Below, piece after piece: positions 46,651-58,126 of a DNA stretch of 64,000 nt. This DNA comes from Ascaphus truei (Eukaryota > Chordata > Amphibia > Anura > Ascaphidae), in assembly GCA_036426205.1 (NCBI GenBank), contig CM071568.1:232225727-232289726 (forward strand), written 5' to 3'. Position 1 is the first letter of the stretch. Each line of letters begins with the position of its first letter. The notes beneath the pieces were generated by a model. It searched no databases and was not told the DNA's origin. It saw nothing but the letters and a program-made list of their open reading frames with translations. The translations under genes and the position numbers were made by a program.

Positions 46651-47170
46651 ATCTAGCCCCTCTTCCCAATCGCAGATCGGGTCCCCTAAGGTGGTCTGGA
46701 GTCTGGCTAGGTGGCTCTGTCTGGTGCATACCTGCTGGCAACAGGAGGGCCTGAGTCTCCCACGATGGCATGGGGGATAACAGGAACAGGTTACTGGGGT
46801 GGATGCCTTAGTTCTGGTTCAATGGTGCAGCGCCTCCATCTATAGTAAGCCCCTGGAATGCGGGGTGGAATCCTTACCACAGAGATTCCCCACAGGGATG
46901 AGAGATTCCAGTCTCAGACAAGGATTATCTTTAAAAGCAGCAGTCTCTTTATTCTCCAAGGCAGCAGCAGCCAACAGGTACAGTGATGCACAGTCCACTA
47001 ACTGTCCTCCCTTGTGATGGTCCTGCCTCCACTCTGGACCCTACAGGCATCCAGAGTGGGGCTAGCTCTTCCCTCACCCCCTAAGCAGGGTGAGAGGTAC
47101 TTGGTCCACCTCACTCACTATAGTTAGATCAGCTCTATTAATGAGCTGATCACTTCTCTGCTTCCTAACA
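46651..47170 (-). mobile_element. 3' LTR of a gag-bearing LTR element
   Basis: Nearly identical to 50,705-51,228. On the minus strand it begins TGTTAGGAAGCAGAGAAGTG after a purine-rich tract (GTGTAGAGTGAGGAGTAGAG, 47,171-47,190) and ends GGGGCTAGAT. GAATAAAGAGACTG on that strand (about 46,955) is a plausible polyadenylation signal. No clear target duplication: the outer flank is a TA microsatellite. Confidence 0.8.
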
Positions 47171-47618
47171 CTCTACTCCTCACTCTACACTCTACCACTC
47201 TAAATAGGAAGTGACACTGCTTTATGTAACCTCCATTAGGCACCGCCCCTGCGTCTCTTGATTGGACACCAGGTCACGTGACCTACCTTCACTTACACAA
47301 CCCAGTGTCATAAGCGGGGGAAATCCATGTCAACTCCTGGCAATCTGCCCTTAGCAGAGTTTACACACAGGAGGAGGATAGAACTATAGCCCCATTTCTT
47401 ACCAGGGCTACACTCTCCCTCAGGTGAAATCCAATGGTCCCCACTTGGACCTAATTTGCTGGACCATCCTGCAGGTGAACAATCTGTGAACATACAAAAC
47501 ATAGTTAATCAATATTGTGTACACTAGACTGTAACACCCATGATGGCGACATAACACAATGGGAAACTCCCAACATGGAGAACCCTAACTCAATAGTAAT
47601 GATGGGGATCAGGCTTCT
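47171..47618 (-). other. 3' untranslated part of the LTR element
   Basis: Between the last gag-like frame and the 3' LTR. No pol, env or other protein pattern was recognised on either strand. Confidence 0.5.
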
Positions 47619-48846
47619 TCACTTCCTGCCCGTTGTGATCCACAATTTTAACAAAGAAGGGTTGTACAGGATGTTATGCATAAATATATTCCTGCCTGTA
47701 CTCCAAGCCTTTATAACAGAACATATTTTATCCTCCCTTATGTAAGTAGTGTTACCAAACTTAATCCTCAAGTGTTCAAGGACTGCATCTCTGAGCCAGG
47801 TGTCTCTCTGGTCCTCGATCTCCTGCATTATCGGCTCTGGCACATATGGAAACTCATATCCATGAGATTGCCGGTATCTCGCCGCTATAGCTCTGTCTGC
47901 CCTACTTAATTTAGTAAGTTTCTGGTTCCCAGCTTTTCCTGGCAGTACCCAGAACTTTGGCTCCTCAGGCGCAACATCATCGTACAGAATAGACAAGCCT
48001 TAGGGGGTAATCACTTTTTGCATAATTTCTCTCCACCTGTTATCTAACTCGTCGGTAACCTCCTTTGAAGAATAGGTGCCTACATCCCACCAGTGATCTA
48101 CAATATCTTTCTTTATTAACACAAATATGGTGCGGTCCATCCCCTCATGATACCCTGTGAATAACGGTGCACACCATTTATCTCGGTGCTCATATGAGGA
48201 TGACACACTCATACCTTCCTCAGACTCTGCTCTGGAAGATTCACCGGATGTCGCTGCCTCTGTAGAGTGCGAGCCTTTACGCCTCCCTCTAATGACATTC
48301 TTATAGATCATAGGGTTCATCTTAGGTGTTTTGTTACTTACGGGACCCGCTTTTGCAGTAGACTGGGACCCTTGGGCCCTACCTCTAGGAACAGGATTAA
48401 ACACAGAGGGGTTAGGTACATGTACAACACTTGACAATGGTATCTCCCATCAGAACCCTCATCACGTGTCACCCAATCCCGCCAATCAGTTGAAAACTTG
48501 GGCATCTTATCCAGCTTACTCCCACTAGGACCCGGTGGCACGACACGTGACGGGGCAGGGGCAGTGGCCGGGGCAATGGCTTTGGGGCATTGACCATGGG
48601 ATCGCCAAAGTCCATTACAGTGTCTCTGAGTCGGGCGATGCCACGACCTGTAGGTATTTTCTTACTGGCTCTTTCGGCAGCACTTCGGGCTCCTCGCTTG
48701 GCTACTTGGGCTTTAAACTCTTCGAACTCGGCTTCCAGCCCAGCTCTCCTTATGGAAGCAAGCAAAGCTTCCGGGCCTCTGTGCCAGTCTGACCCGGAAG
48801 AGACGTCATCGCTGGTCGCCGCAGAATCTCCATCCGCTCCTTGGTC
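47619..48846 (-). pseudogene. Gag-like frame, downstream part, broken
   Basis: Continues the frame of the 433-residue ORF after its TGA: SSGSDWHRGPEALLASIRRA, AEFEEFKAQVAKRGARSAAE. One frameshift near 48,550 and another near 48,440 lead to KFSTDWRDWVTRDEGSDG and then to DRTIFVLIKKDIVDHWWDVG. A TAA at 47,998-48,000 precedes a last open stretch containing RADRAIAARYRQSHG and YIREDKICSVIKAWSTG. Charged, helical-looking sequence compatible with a capsid-type domain, but I recognise no family. Confidence 0.5.
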
Positions 48847-50148
48847 TCACACCGGAAGTGCGTCGAGGACCGGAAGGGGTGGTGGTGGACCATCAGGGTC
48901 GTGGATGGGCAGGTAGGCCTCAAGCCCTTCTGTCTCCACAGGTTCCTCATTCACCTGGCGGGAATAAGGGGGTGGTGGTGTCCTCTTACCGCTCCGCTGT
49001 CTTGCGATGCTCTGCGGTTCCTCCGGAGCCGTCTCGGATCCCATCTCCGCCGCACTGGGAGTTGCCATGGCCGTGGGACTTCTACGCGGTTCAGGCCGCA
49101 TCAGCGCTCGCCGTCGGGGGGTCTCCGGACTCGTCTGCTCCATCTCAGGGGTAAGTGGGACTTCTTCTTTACAGCTGGTGTGGTCCTCCGGCCGGCGCAT
49201 CACCACCGATGACAGGCTGTCTCTCTCATCCGACGAGAACTGCAATGGCTCCTCCGCTGGGGAATCACCCCGAGTCCTTGCAGCACCACCAGTGGGTATG
49301 GATACGAAATGGGCCTGCTTCGGTACCTCCACTGCGGTCACGCTCTCCTCCGTCGGGACATCTCTTGGTGGCTGGGCTTGGGTGCCTACCGCAGGGGTGA
49401 CATATGGGACCAGGGCAGCCTTAGCCTCCGCCTCCTCTACCTCGATCAGCGTCGCTGGAGAGGCATCTCGCGGGGTCATTATCGTAGGGCATGGCTCGAT
49501 AGGCCATAGGTAAAACGTGCCACACTGTTGGCACCATGCCGTTGTACTTGGGGCCGGTCCGGGTGACCTGCATTGGACGCACAGGCACCGCAGATATTCT
49601 CGGCCATCAACCTCCACAACCAGGAAGCCTCCTGGAAGCTGATAAGTGGTTACGCTTAGGTCAGCCATCTTTTGCGCGGGGGTTGATTTGCTCAGCTTGC
49701 TGGTTTCGCACTTAGCTCCTTCTCCTTCTCCAGTCAAACAGAAGTGAAGTTCGTCAGCCTCACTTCCTGTCCCTCCTTCCGCTGGGGAGGACTGTTTGGA
49801 TTGTTTCTTGGTGTGCCCCCTCCCTCTGGTGGAAACAAGAGGAGGGGCACTCTCTCTCTTTGTGTGACGTGGCTTCGTCCGTCGGCCAGTCACTGCACAG
49901 GTGGGTGTGGCTTCGGCTTTTGCGCCGCTCCCTTCTTTTGGCTGGGGATCTGGGTTTGGCGCCAAACCCCTGCAAATCGCTCGCCACATTTCTCTTACAG
50001 CCTGCTTGCACGCAGCATGTGCGCGATCTAGGCTTGTCGGGAGTCGCCATTTTGGATCGTCTGCAACCCGCGTTGCAGTGAATGACGCAGCTGTCGCCAT
50101 TTTAACCTCCTCTATGCCCCGCAGAGCACATGTATCTCTCGCCGCCAT
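48847..50148 (-). CDS. Gag-like protein of an LTR element, 433 residues
   Basis: Longest credible non-host frame in the window. The first ATG at 50,148 (AAGATGG context) lies about 550 bp inside the 5' LTR. Basic/Ser-rich N-terminal third; a Cys cluster CLCVQC (190-193) and CQQC (206-209), a possible zinc-binding knuckle; a long Pro/Glu/Ser-rich region; and PPPPYSRQ at 391-398, whose PPPY is the late-domain type used by retroviral Gag to recruit NEDD4 ligases. It ends at TGA 48,847-48,849, after which the same frame stays open. No CCHC knuckle. The gag identity is inferred from LTR context, PPPY and size; no homologue is recognised. Confidence 0.6.
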   Translation of the reverse strand: MAARDTCALRGIEEVKMATAASFTATRVADDPKWRLPTSLDRAHAACKQAVREMWRAICRGLAPNPDPQPKEGSGAKAEATPTCAVTGRRTKPRHTKRESAPPLVSTRGRGHTKKQSKQSSPAEGGTGSEADELHFCLTGEGEGAKCETSKLSKSTPAQKMADLSVTTYQLPGGFLVVEVDGREYLRCLCVQCRSPGPAPSTTAWCQQCGTFYLWPIEPCPTIMTPRDASPATLIEVEEAEAKAALVPYVTPAVGTQAQPPRDVPTEESVTAVEVPKQAHFVSIPTGGAARTRGDSPAEEPLQFSSDERDSLSSVVMRRPEDHTSCKEEVPLTPEMEQTSPETPRRRALMRPEPRRSPTAMATPSAAEMGSETAPEEPQSIARQRSGKRTPPPPYSRQVNEEPVETEGLEAYLPIHDPDGPPPPLPVLDALPV

Positions 50149-50684
50149 CTTTAGTGAGCCATCTAAACCCACGATAGCGCTACTCTCAGTGTCTATGGTA
50201 TAACTCGTTCCTAGACACTTACTATTCTTAATGGTGCTCTAACCAATGAATATAACGCATGGCATACCCCAGGCTAAGCAGAACTCTCTCCTAGTACACC
50301 GCACTCGCTGACGGTTCATTACAAGCACTCTGTGGTGTGTTTTCTGGATACTGGCTAGTGTACTTGGCATTCTTAAGTACTGGGCGTCAACCTACTTTTG
50401 GCCACTCATAGTGTAGACCCTATGCTGAAGTCCCTGACCTAGTTAACAGGCTACCCCCACAGGAATCCTACACTATCTGCCTCAAGGTGACTAGAACAGC
50501 TATAGCCTCTTTATCCAAATTTACATCACCCTCCTAGGGCACCTTGGGTGTACTGTTGAGAGGACGGTCTCTCCTGACTACCCCTAGTCTGCAAAAATGC
50601 CCTTCCTTCTGCAGCGCTTGCTCTGAAAGTGTACCTACATCTTTCAGCTCTGCTTTGCTGAAAACCTATCCTGTTGCTCTCAGC
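50149..50684 (-). other. Leader of the LTR element
   Basis: Non-coding stretch between primer-binding-like site and gag-like start. No protein pattern recognised. Confidence 0.45.
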
Positions 50685-50703
50685 AATCTCAGCAGCACCT
50701 CCA
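50685..50703 (-). promoter_or_regulatory. Primer-binding-like site
   Basis: On the minus strand TGGAGGTGCTGCTGAGATT, one base after the LTR end. It starts with TGG as expected and resembles the complement of a tRNA-Gln 3' end as I remember it, with a few mismatches in the middle. The tRNA assignment is tentative. Confidence 0.5.
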
Positions 50704-50704
50704 A

Positions 50705-51228
50705 ATCTAGCCCCTCTTCCCCCTCCCAATCGCAGATCGGGTCCCCTAAGGTGGTCTGCGGTCTGGCTAGGTGTCACTGTGTGGTGCATACCTGCTGGCA
50801 ACAGGAGGGCTTGAGTCTCCCGTGATGGCATGGGGGATAACAGGAACATGTTACTGGGGTGGATGCCTTCGTTCTGGTTCAATGGTGCAGCACCTCCATC
50901 TATAGTAAGCCCCAGGAATGCGGGGTGGAATCCTTACCACAGAGATTCCCCACAGGGATGAGAGATTCCAGTCTCAGACAAGGATTATCTTTAAAAGCAG
51001 CAGTCTCTTTATTCTCCAAAGCAGCAGCAGCTGACCGGTACAGTGATGCACAGTCCACTAACTGTTCTCCCTTGTGATGGTCCTGCCTCCACTCTGGACC
51101 ATATGGGCATCCAGAGTGGGCTAGCTCCTCCCTCACCCCCTAGCAGGGTGAGAGGTACTTGGTCCACCTCACTAACTATAGTTAGATCAGCTCTACTCAT
51201 GAGCTGATCACTCCTCTGCTTCTTAACT
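50705..51228 (-). mobile_element. 5' LTR of the gag-bearing LTR element
   Basis: Direct repeat of 46,651-47,170, 4 bp longer, with scattered substitutions. On the minus strand it ends GGGGCTAGAT before the primer-binding-like site. Its first base pair is changed (AG rather than TG). Confidence 0.8.
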
Positions 51229-51545
51229 ATTCTGATATTGAATGATGTTTGTATATTTATTTAATTTATTTATTCATGGTTTTGTTTTGGTATTTTAATT
51301 GTTTATTCTGGGCTTTATTTTGGATTGGATTAATTGATTGGTGGTAATTTTGTTCTGGTTACTTCTTGATTTGTTTTTATTTTCTGATTGTTTGGATTGC
51401 ATTGGATCTTGTTTGTGATTGTTTATTTTAGGTGGACCATTGACTGGCATAGTGTTAAATGATGCCCATATTATATGGGCATCATGTACCCACTGTGCCA
51501 TTCAATTGTTTTATTGGTCTTAGTTAGCTATTTAGTTGGCTATGC

Positions 51546-51760
51546 AATGTGTTTCATTTTGCTATGTTAGGTATTTTATTTTGCCATGTTAGGTGTTTTA
51601 TTTTGCCATGTTAGGTGTTTTATTTTGCAATGTTAGGTGTTTTATTTTCCCATGTTAGGTGTTTTATTTTGCAATGTTAGGTGTTTTATTTTGCAATGTT
51701 AAGTGTTTTATTTTACAATGTTAGGTGTTTGATTTTGCTATGTAATGTGTTTTATTTGGG
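51546..51760. repeat. 22-bp minisatellite
   Basis: About ten units of GTGTTTTATTTTGCAATGTT plus AG, with few changes between units. AT-rich, non-coding. Confidence 0.92.
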
Positions 51761-52339
51761 CCTGTTTTTTCATTCCTTCCCCATTTGTTGCTAAATGAAT
51801 AGGTAAAGAGTGGGGGTAGTTGCCTGGGGAAGGTGTTTAGGCCTCCTGGGTGGGTAGTGGGAGAGGGTGGGTTCATCTAGTCCCATTTTTTCCTCTGTAT
51901 GTAAACTTGCAATAAATTATCCCCCTTTTTGTCAATTTTGGAGTGGCCTGGCCTTTTTTCCTCTCTGGATACCGGAAGAAGGATTTCCTTTTGCTGTGCT
52001 TCATCTACATCTCTACCTTGCTGCATTTACCTTGGATGGATTGCACACCTATGATGTTCAGAGTGCCCCTGGGGTTAAACATGTAAAAAGCCGCAGTGCT
52101 TCATCATTTCCTGTATACCACGGACATTGTCCTTTATATTTAGTATAGCTGGTTGGGTATTCATTATAGTGTTCATTGTTGTGGATGTCAAGCAGACTCC
52201 ACTAGTCACTATTCCCTTCCAGCTTCATTTATAGTCATTGGGGGCACTCCATCATTTATTGGACCATCATTATGGAACTTTAATGTCTTTATCCTCTTCA
52301 TATGGAACTGGTTACAATTATTGAGCACCACAGTTACCT

Positions 52340-52995
52340 TGTTTTCTCAAATATAACAATAAAGGAGAATGCCTACAAAATAATGTATTGCTGGTATCTG
52401 ACACCAAGTAGGCTACAGGCAATGTATCCGGGCTCCTCACCTTTGTGCTGGAGGAATTGCAGCCAACGAGGAACACTCACATATTTGGTTGGGATGTCCC
52501 AAGCTTCAGCATCTATGGACGTAGGTTCTTCACTACATACGTACCTTGACTGGGATTACCCTTGTTAGAGAACCATTAATATTAATTGTAGGTAAGATTC
52601 CTCCAACCCAGATAGAGCAATGAATAAACTCATTTCCCAAATCCTTCTGGTGACTCGCTGCGTGATAGCCAGATCTTGGAAACGACAGGATGTCCCTATA
52701 TTTTCGGTAGTTAAAAAACAGTTATTGTTTATTTTGGGAATGGAAAGGAAGAATAGCTACATTAATGACACATGGTTCAAATTCCTAAGGTCGGAGCGTC
52801 TATTAAGAGGTACCTAGCTTGAAATCAAAAGTAATAGAGATGAGTAAACTGTGAATGTCATGATGCTTTGTGAAAATACTTCTGATGATCCCCTCTCCCC
52901 CTAATTTTCTTTTTCTGTACCCTCCCACACCTCTATACAAATAACTGTATAAATGACTGTTTGTATTGTAATGTTTTATTTTGGAAAATGCAAAA
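52340..52995 (+). pseudogene. Third L1-type LINE 3' remnant
   Basis: Frames give TIKENAYKIMYCWYLTPSRL, PGSSPLCWRNCSQRGTLTYL and NKLISQILLVTRCVIARSWK: the YKxxxxWYLTPxRL...CWRxCxxxGTxxH tail of L1 ORF2, more decayed than the copy at 23.2 kb. The 3' end is near 52,990. Confidence 0.75.
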
Positions 52996-52999
52996 AAAT

Positions 53000-55060
53000 G
53001 TGTGATAAAAAAAGGTGGCGAATTAGAGAACTCCCTGTTACAGAGAGAATGTCGCTGGATTGTATAATACGGGGAGCCTTTTGCCTGTTTGTCTCAATGA
53101 ATCTTAGAATTTGTCAATGTTTTTATAATCTTGATTCGTTGGTTATTTATTTGTGTTTTTTTATTGTTTCCTTTAAGTTATATATATACAGGTAATGTGA
53201 TTACATCAGCTTTGAGTCATCTATTTAAACCAACCTCTCTACAGAATATGCTTTTCCCCCAAGAAGTGGTCTTTTAGAGGGTATGTTTCTGTTAAGTGTG
53301 TGAGGGTATGTACAGAATTATCTCTTTCTCTTATATTTTTTCTGACTAGCCGGTCGTGTCTGTAAATTGACCACTTACCCAATACAATGATTTTTTTGTG
53401 CATATGTGATTATGATCATGGATGGACACTGATACTTTCTTTATTGGTATGTATTTGATAGGGTAGGTAATTACTCTCTGTGCTTGTTTTTAACTTCTGT
53501 TTCTTGAGGGATATTATGATTTTGTTTATTGTCAATAAAGCTTTCTTTGTACTTTTGTAATTACCCCAAGGCCTTACAGAGAGGTTCTTTTTTCTTATGT
53601 TTCTAGGCACACCTGTCATTTGCTTTCATTCAGATGTAAGACAACAGGAAACTAGGGCTGATCTCATGAGGTTACTGTGGTTTTAGTTATGCTTCATTTG
53701 CATCATCTGAATTGAAGTTGATGCATCTCTCTCTTTCTCTCTCTCTCTCTCAGAATATTGTATGACTTTATTTAACTTGTATCCCTTTAACACTTTATAC
53801 GAGGACATATGCTAAAATCCCAAGCGTATTGCAAATAAGTAGTTGGCAAATAACTTATGGGACTAAAAAGGGTCTTAATATCATTTTGCCCATGGGAAAA
53901 CTGCTTAAATGTTTTAAATGCAGTCCCTAACGTCCAATATCAATACACAAAATAATTTCACAAAGACAGAGAAAAATTGTTGCACATGGCAAAAGTATAA
54001 CATCATATGTAATGCAATCTAATGGACAAAAACACACTGCATTCATTTACAAAAATGTATTTTAAAAAAAGAACTAGGAGATATTGTATTGAATTTTTTT
54101 TTTCTCAAAGCAAACAATGCTATTTTTGAAGATCAAAATTATAGTCTTGTAAAAGGTAGCAGCGCTGTGGTCCCAAATTGCTATACAAATTAGAGTAGAA
54201 ATCACAGCTGCACCCCACATCAGGAATAGCTCTCATTCTCAACCCTTTCACTGCTGCTCTTCAGAGCATTGTCAGTTCCACCGGCTGTGAATGGTTTTTG
54301 TTATGGTAATAATTTTGCTTCTGGTGAAAAAGAATGTGTTACAACTTGCCTTTTAAATGTTTTTTTTACAGTTATTTACAACAATGGCATATACAGTAAA
54401 TCCTATTAATGTTGTATATCTCACATACAACCAAGTTGTATTCATTCATTGTGAATTCATTGGATTTGCATTACACATTTTTTGTAACCAATATACTTAA
54501 TATGTAACTGTTCCTTATGCTATTTGAATCCTTGTACTTTTTATTTATATCAGTTAACATTTTCCTCTAAAAGAAGAACAAGATATGCATTTCAGACCTC
54601 AATGAGAGTTTCTGTGCGATAGTTCCCCAATCAGAATTATTGCAGTTCAAGGAATAACCCCAATTGTCCTCATGGTTTTCAACAGCTCAGACTTAGCACT
54701 CTACTGAACATACGGTAGATACATATTATATCACACCACTTACATAGCAATACTTTTTTTTAAATTACCATAAGTATTTATTTCATCTTTTAATACATTC
54801 TCAGAATGGTTTTTCGTACCAGGTAACATTAGAGATCTGTTAAGTGCTTCTAGCAAGGGAAAACAATGTTGCTGAGCAAGAGGAAGCTGGATTTACAGCA
54901 TGGTAATTAGGGGCTTATGAGTTAGGCCTAGGGCAGTGATTCCCAAGAGGGAGTAAGTCAGGTGTCTTGAAGGGGTTTCCCCCAAAAAATATGTAATGGG
55001 GATCACAGGCAGTATATTGGGGTCCTGAGCTATACTTAATAGGGCCCCAAACAGCACCTT
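53000..55060. other. No gene or element identified
   Basis: AT-rich sequence with a CT microsatellite at 53,730-53,752. Nothing else supportable. Confidence 0.4.
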
Positions 55061-55062
55061 AG

Positions 55063-55483
55063 CGTGAAAGGAAAATAGGAGGAAGCGCAAAGATGAAGCA
55101 ATGGTAAATGAACCCCTTTATATTAGAATGCAGTAGAATGCAGCTGCAGTAGAAGCCACCGGAGCTTTGATGAGCCGACTGAGCATTGCGGCGTACATCG
55201 ACACCCCCCTACACCCATTCCCCCTTCTTGTTTTCCATCAGTGCTATCCAGATGGGTATGGGATTTTGAATACCATGAGGAGTCTTCAATGCTTCCTTGC
55301 TTGTCTCTGACTCTCACCAGCAGCAGCAGCCTGTAGTTTTGGTACTATTCAGTGCATCCCATTCGCATTAACTTTTTATTGTTTACTATTGTTTATTGTT
55401 TTATATTGTTCATCATTCTTATATAAAGGTGTTCATTTACCATTGCTTCATCTTTGCGCTTCCTCCTATTTTCCTTTCTAGCT
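55063..55483. mobile_element. Foldback repeat of 420 bp
   Basis: The left arm GGAAAATAGGAGGAAGCGCA plus AAGATGAAGCAATGGTAAAT is inverted at 55,414-55,480 (ATTTACCATTGCTTCATCTT, TGCGCTTCCTCCTATTTTCC). Its middle, GACTGAGCATTG...CATCAGTGCTATCCAGATGG, recurs at 59,371-59,465. Confidence 0.8.
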
Positions 55484-55546
55484 ATCTTATCACCAAGGAC
55501 TGGGTTTCCTTGTATTGGAAGCTGCAATCATTGCGCATATGGTTTG

Positions 55547-55549
<3 letters not shown>

Positions 55550-55584
<35 letters not shown>
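55550..55584. repeat. (TA)n microsatellite
   Basis: About 17 TA units, immediately before CAGTGTTCGACAAATCACCC. Confidence 0.95.
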
Positions 55585-55585
<1 letters not shown>

Positions 55586-55587
<2 letters not shown>

Positions 55588-55800
55588 TGTTCGACAAATC
55601 ACCCAAAAATCTACTCGCCCAACCAAAAAATCTACTCGCCACCTAGTCCCGCCCCCAACCCCGCCCCTAGTCCCGCCCCTAGTCCCGCCCCTAGTCCCGC
55701 CCCCAACCCCACCCTTGGCCCGCCCCCAACCCCGCCCCCAACCCGCTTTAAAATAAAATATATAAATAAAATACATTTAATAAATTCCTAGTCAGAACAA
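55586..55800. mobile_element. hAT-like end with CCCGCCCCTAGT repeats
   Basis: CAGTGTTCGACAAATCACCC followed by two copies of AAAATCTACTCGCC, then repeated AGTCCCGCCCCT units to 55,745. CAGTG starts are typical of hAT ends. No opposite end found. Confidence 0.4.
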
Positions 55801-55859
55801 CATTCGTTTTTGACATGTATTTATACATTATACTACAAATTAGTCCTTGTTACGTGTTG

Positions 55860-55897
55860 TGGTGTGTGTGTGTGTGTGTGTGGTTGTGTGTGTGTTG

Positions 55898-55950
<53 letters not shown>
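55860..55950. repeat. (GT)n microsatellite
   Basis: Interrupted TGTG tract on the plus strand. Confidence 0.95.
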
Positions 55951-55952
<2 letters not shown>

Positions 55953-56169
55953 AGCAGCAACTCCGGCCTGGGATTTCACCTGATCCGCAGTCCCCTCATG
56001 TCCAGACCTCATTCCGTCCGTCCCGGCAATGTTTAAGTTGGAGGGAGGTGTTTCCTACCTGTCTTCTGGGTTAGGGGCATTCCGATGTCTTCCATGTGAA
56101 GCTTGAGTCAGATCTGGAAGAAGCAGTATAAGTTATTTTGGTGGTGTATAGGACGTTAAAATTATAGGG

Positions 56170-57600
56170 TAAATAAGATATCCAGATACAGAGAGAGAGA
56201 GGCTGGGAGAGAGAGGAAGGATGGAGACAGGGAGGGTGAGGAGGTAGTGAAGAAGGGAGTGAGAGGAAGAGAGGAAGAGAGGGCTCTTTTCTCGCTTTCG
56301 TCGCTCTCGCTCTTTACTCTCTCTGCCTCTCTTGTCCTCTATCTTCCTCTCTGGTTTCCTTCTCTTTCCTCTCTTTGGCTATCCTCTCTTCTCTTGCTCT
56401 CTTCCCTGGGCGCTTTGCTCTCTCGTCCTCTCGTCGTCTCTCTTCCTCGCTCTCCCTCCTCTCTTCCTCTCGCTTCTCCCTCTCCCCCCTTCTCTCTCTC
56501 CCTCTCTCTCTCTCCCTCTCATCCGTCTCATCTCCCACCCGTCTCTTTTCTCTCCTATCTCTCCCCAAGGCTCCCGATGTAGTATAGAGACACCTATCCC
56601 TCGTATTTCGCTCCCAACGAGCCCGAGGATTACAGGAGATATAAAAAGAGACAACGAGAGTAGAGAGACCAAATAGACAGGAGAGACAAGGAAGACAGAG
56701 GGAGCGAAGAGAGAGGGTAGAAAGAGACCAGAGAGAGGTAGATGGGGTGAGACCAAGAGATGGGAGACCAGAGAGTGGGAGACCCAAAGAGGTGAGAACC
56801 AGAGAGAGGTGATACGGTGAGACCCAGAAGAGAGGGGGGGGAGACCAGAGAGAGGGGATACCAGAAAGAGGGTGGAGACATAGAGAGGGGGGGAGACAGA
56901 GAGAGTGGGGAGACCAGAGACCGAGGGAGGAGACCAGAGAAGGGGGAGAGACCAGGAGAGGGGGAGAGCCCAGAGAGATGGGAGAGTAGGGAGACCAAGA
57001 GAGGGGGGAGACCAGAAAGGGGGGAGAGGGGGGAGACCAAGAGAGGGGAGCCAGAGAGAGGGGAGACCATAGAGGGAGGGAGACCAGAGAGAGGGGAGAA
57101 CGGGGGAGAGCCAGAGAGGGGTAGACGGGGGAGAAACCATAGAGAGGGGGGAGACCAGAGAGAGGGGGGAGACCAAGTAGAGGGGGGAACCAGAGAGAGG
57201 GGGGAGACACGAGAGAGGGGAGATGGGGTAGACCAGAGAATAGGATTATGAGGGGAGACCAGAATAGCGGGGCAGAGGGGTGAGAGCCGCGAGAGTGTGA
57301 GAGGTTGTTATACCCATATCTTTTTCTCCCCCTCTCTCTTTTCTCTTTTTTTTTTCCTCCCCCTCTCTCTTTTCCTTTTTGTTACTCCCCTCTCTCTTAT
57401 TACTCCTTTTTTCTCCTGTCTCTCTCTTTTCTGGCTTTTTCTCCCCTCTCTCTTTTTTACCTTTTTTCTCCCCTCTCTCTTTCTCACGGCGAGCTTTTTC
57501 CTCCCCTACTCTCTTTCTCTTTCTTTCTCCCCTCTCTTCCACTTTTTTCCTTTTTTCCCTTCCTTCCCTTGGCTTCCTTTTTCCGTTCGGTTTTACTCCA
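56170..57600. repeat. Purine and pyrimidine minisatellite complex
   Basis: Alternating strand-biased blocks: GA-rich 56,190-56,280, CT-rich 56,285-56,570, GA-rich units of GGGAGACCAGAGAGAGG 56,640-57,290, and CT-rich 57,320-57,600. All long open frames here (Ser/Leu/Pro or Arg/Glu/Gly) are translations of these tracts. Confidence 0.92.
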
Positions 57601-57639
57601 CTTTTTTTCCACATGGAGAAGTGGGGCGATTTTTCACAC

Positions 57640-58084
57640 CCCATACTCCCATACACACCACACACCCTCCCTATATACAACACACACTCCCCATATATAC
57701 ACACACACTCCCATACTATACACACACCCACTATACCCACCACACCATATATACACCCCCTTCCCATATATACACACACACTCCCACATATATACTACAC
57801 ACTCCTCACATATATAAAACACCACTCCCACATATATACACACACACTCCCACAATATAATTACACCACAACACTCCATATTACACCCACACTCCATATA
57901 CAACACCCACACTCCACACTATATACCCACACTCCACACTATAACACACACTCCCACTCTATACACACACACTCCCACATATATACACACCACCCACACA
58001 CCCACATATTACACCCACACAACACACACACACACACATATAACCCACACACACACACACACACACCCCCATATACAACACACA

Positions 58085-58126
<42 letters not shown>

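Noticed and set aside
48847..50148. The 433-residue frame as a host gene
   Set aside because: It sits between two LTRs with a PBS-like site and a purine tract in the right order, so element origin is more likely. Not excluded as a domesticated gene.
56314..57210. 298-residue Ser/Leu/Pro-rich minus-strand frame
   Set aside because: Translation of the GA/CT-rich minisatellite; no conserved pattern.
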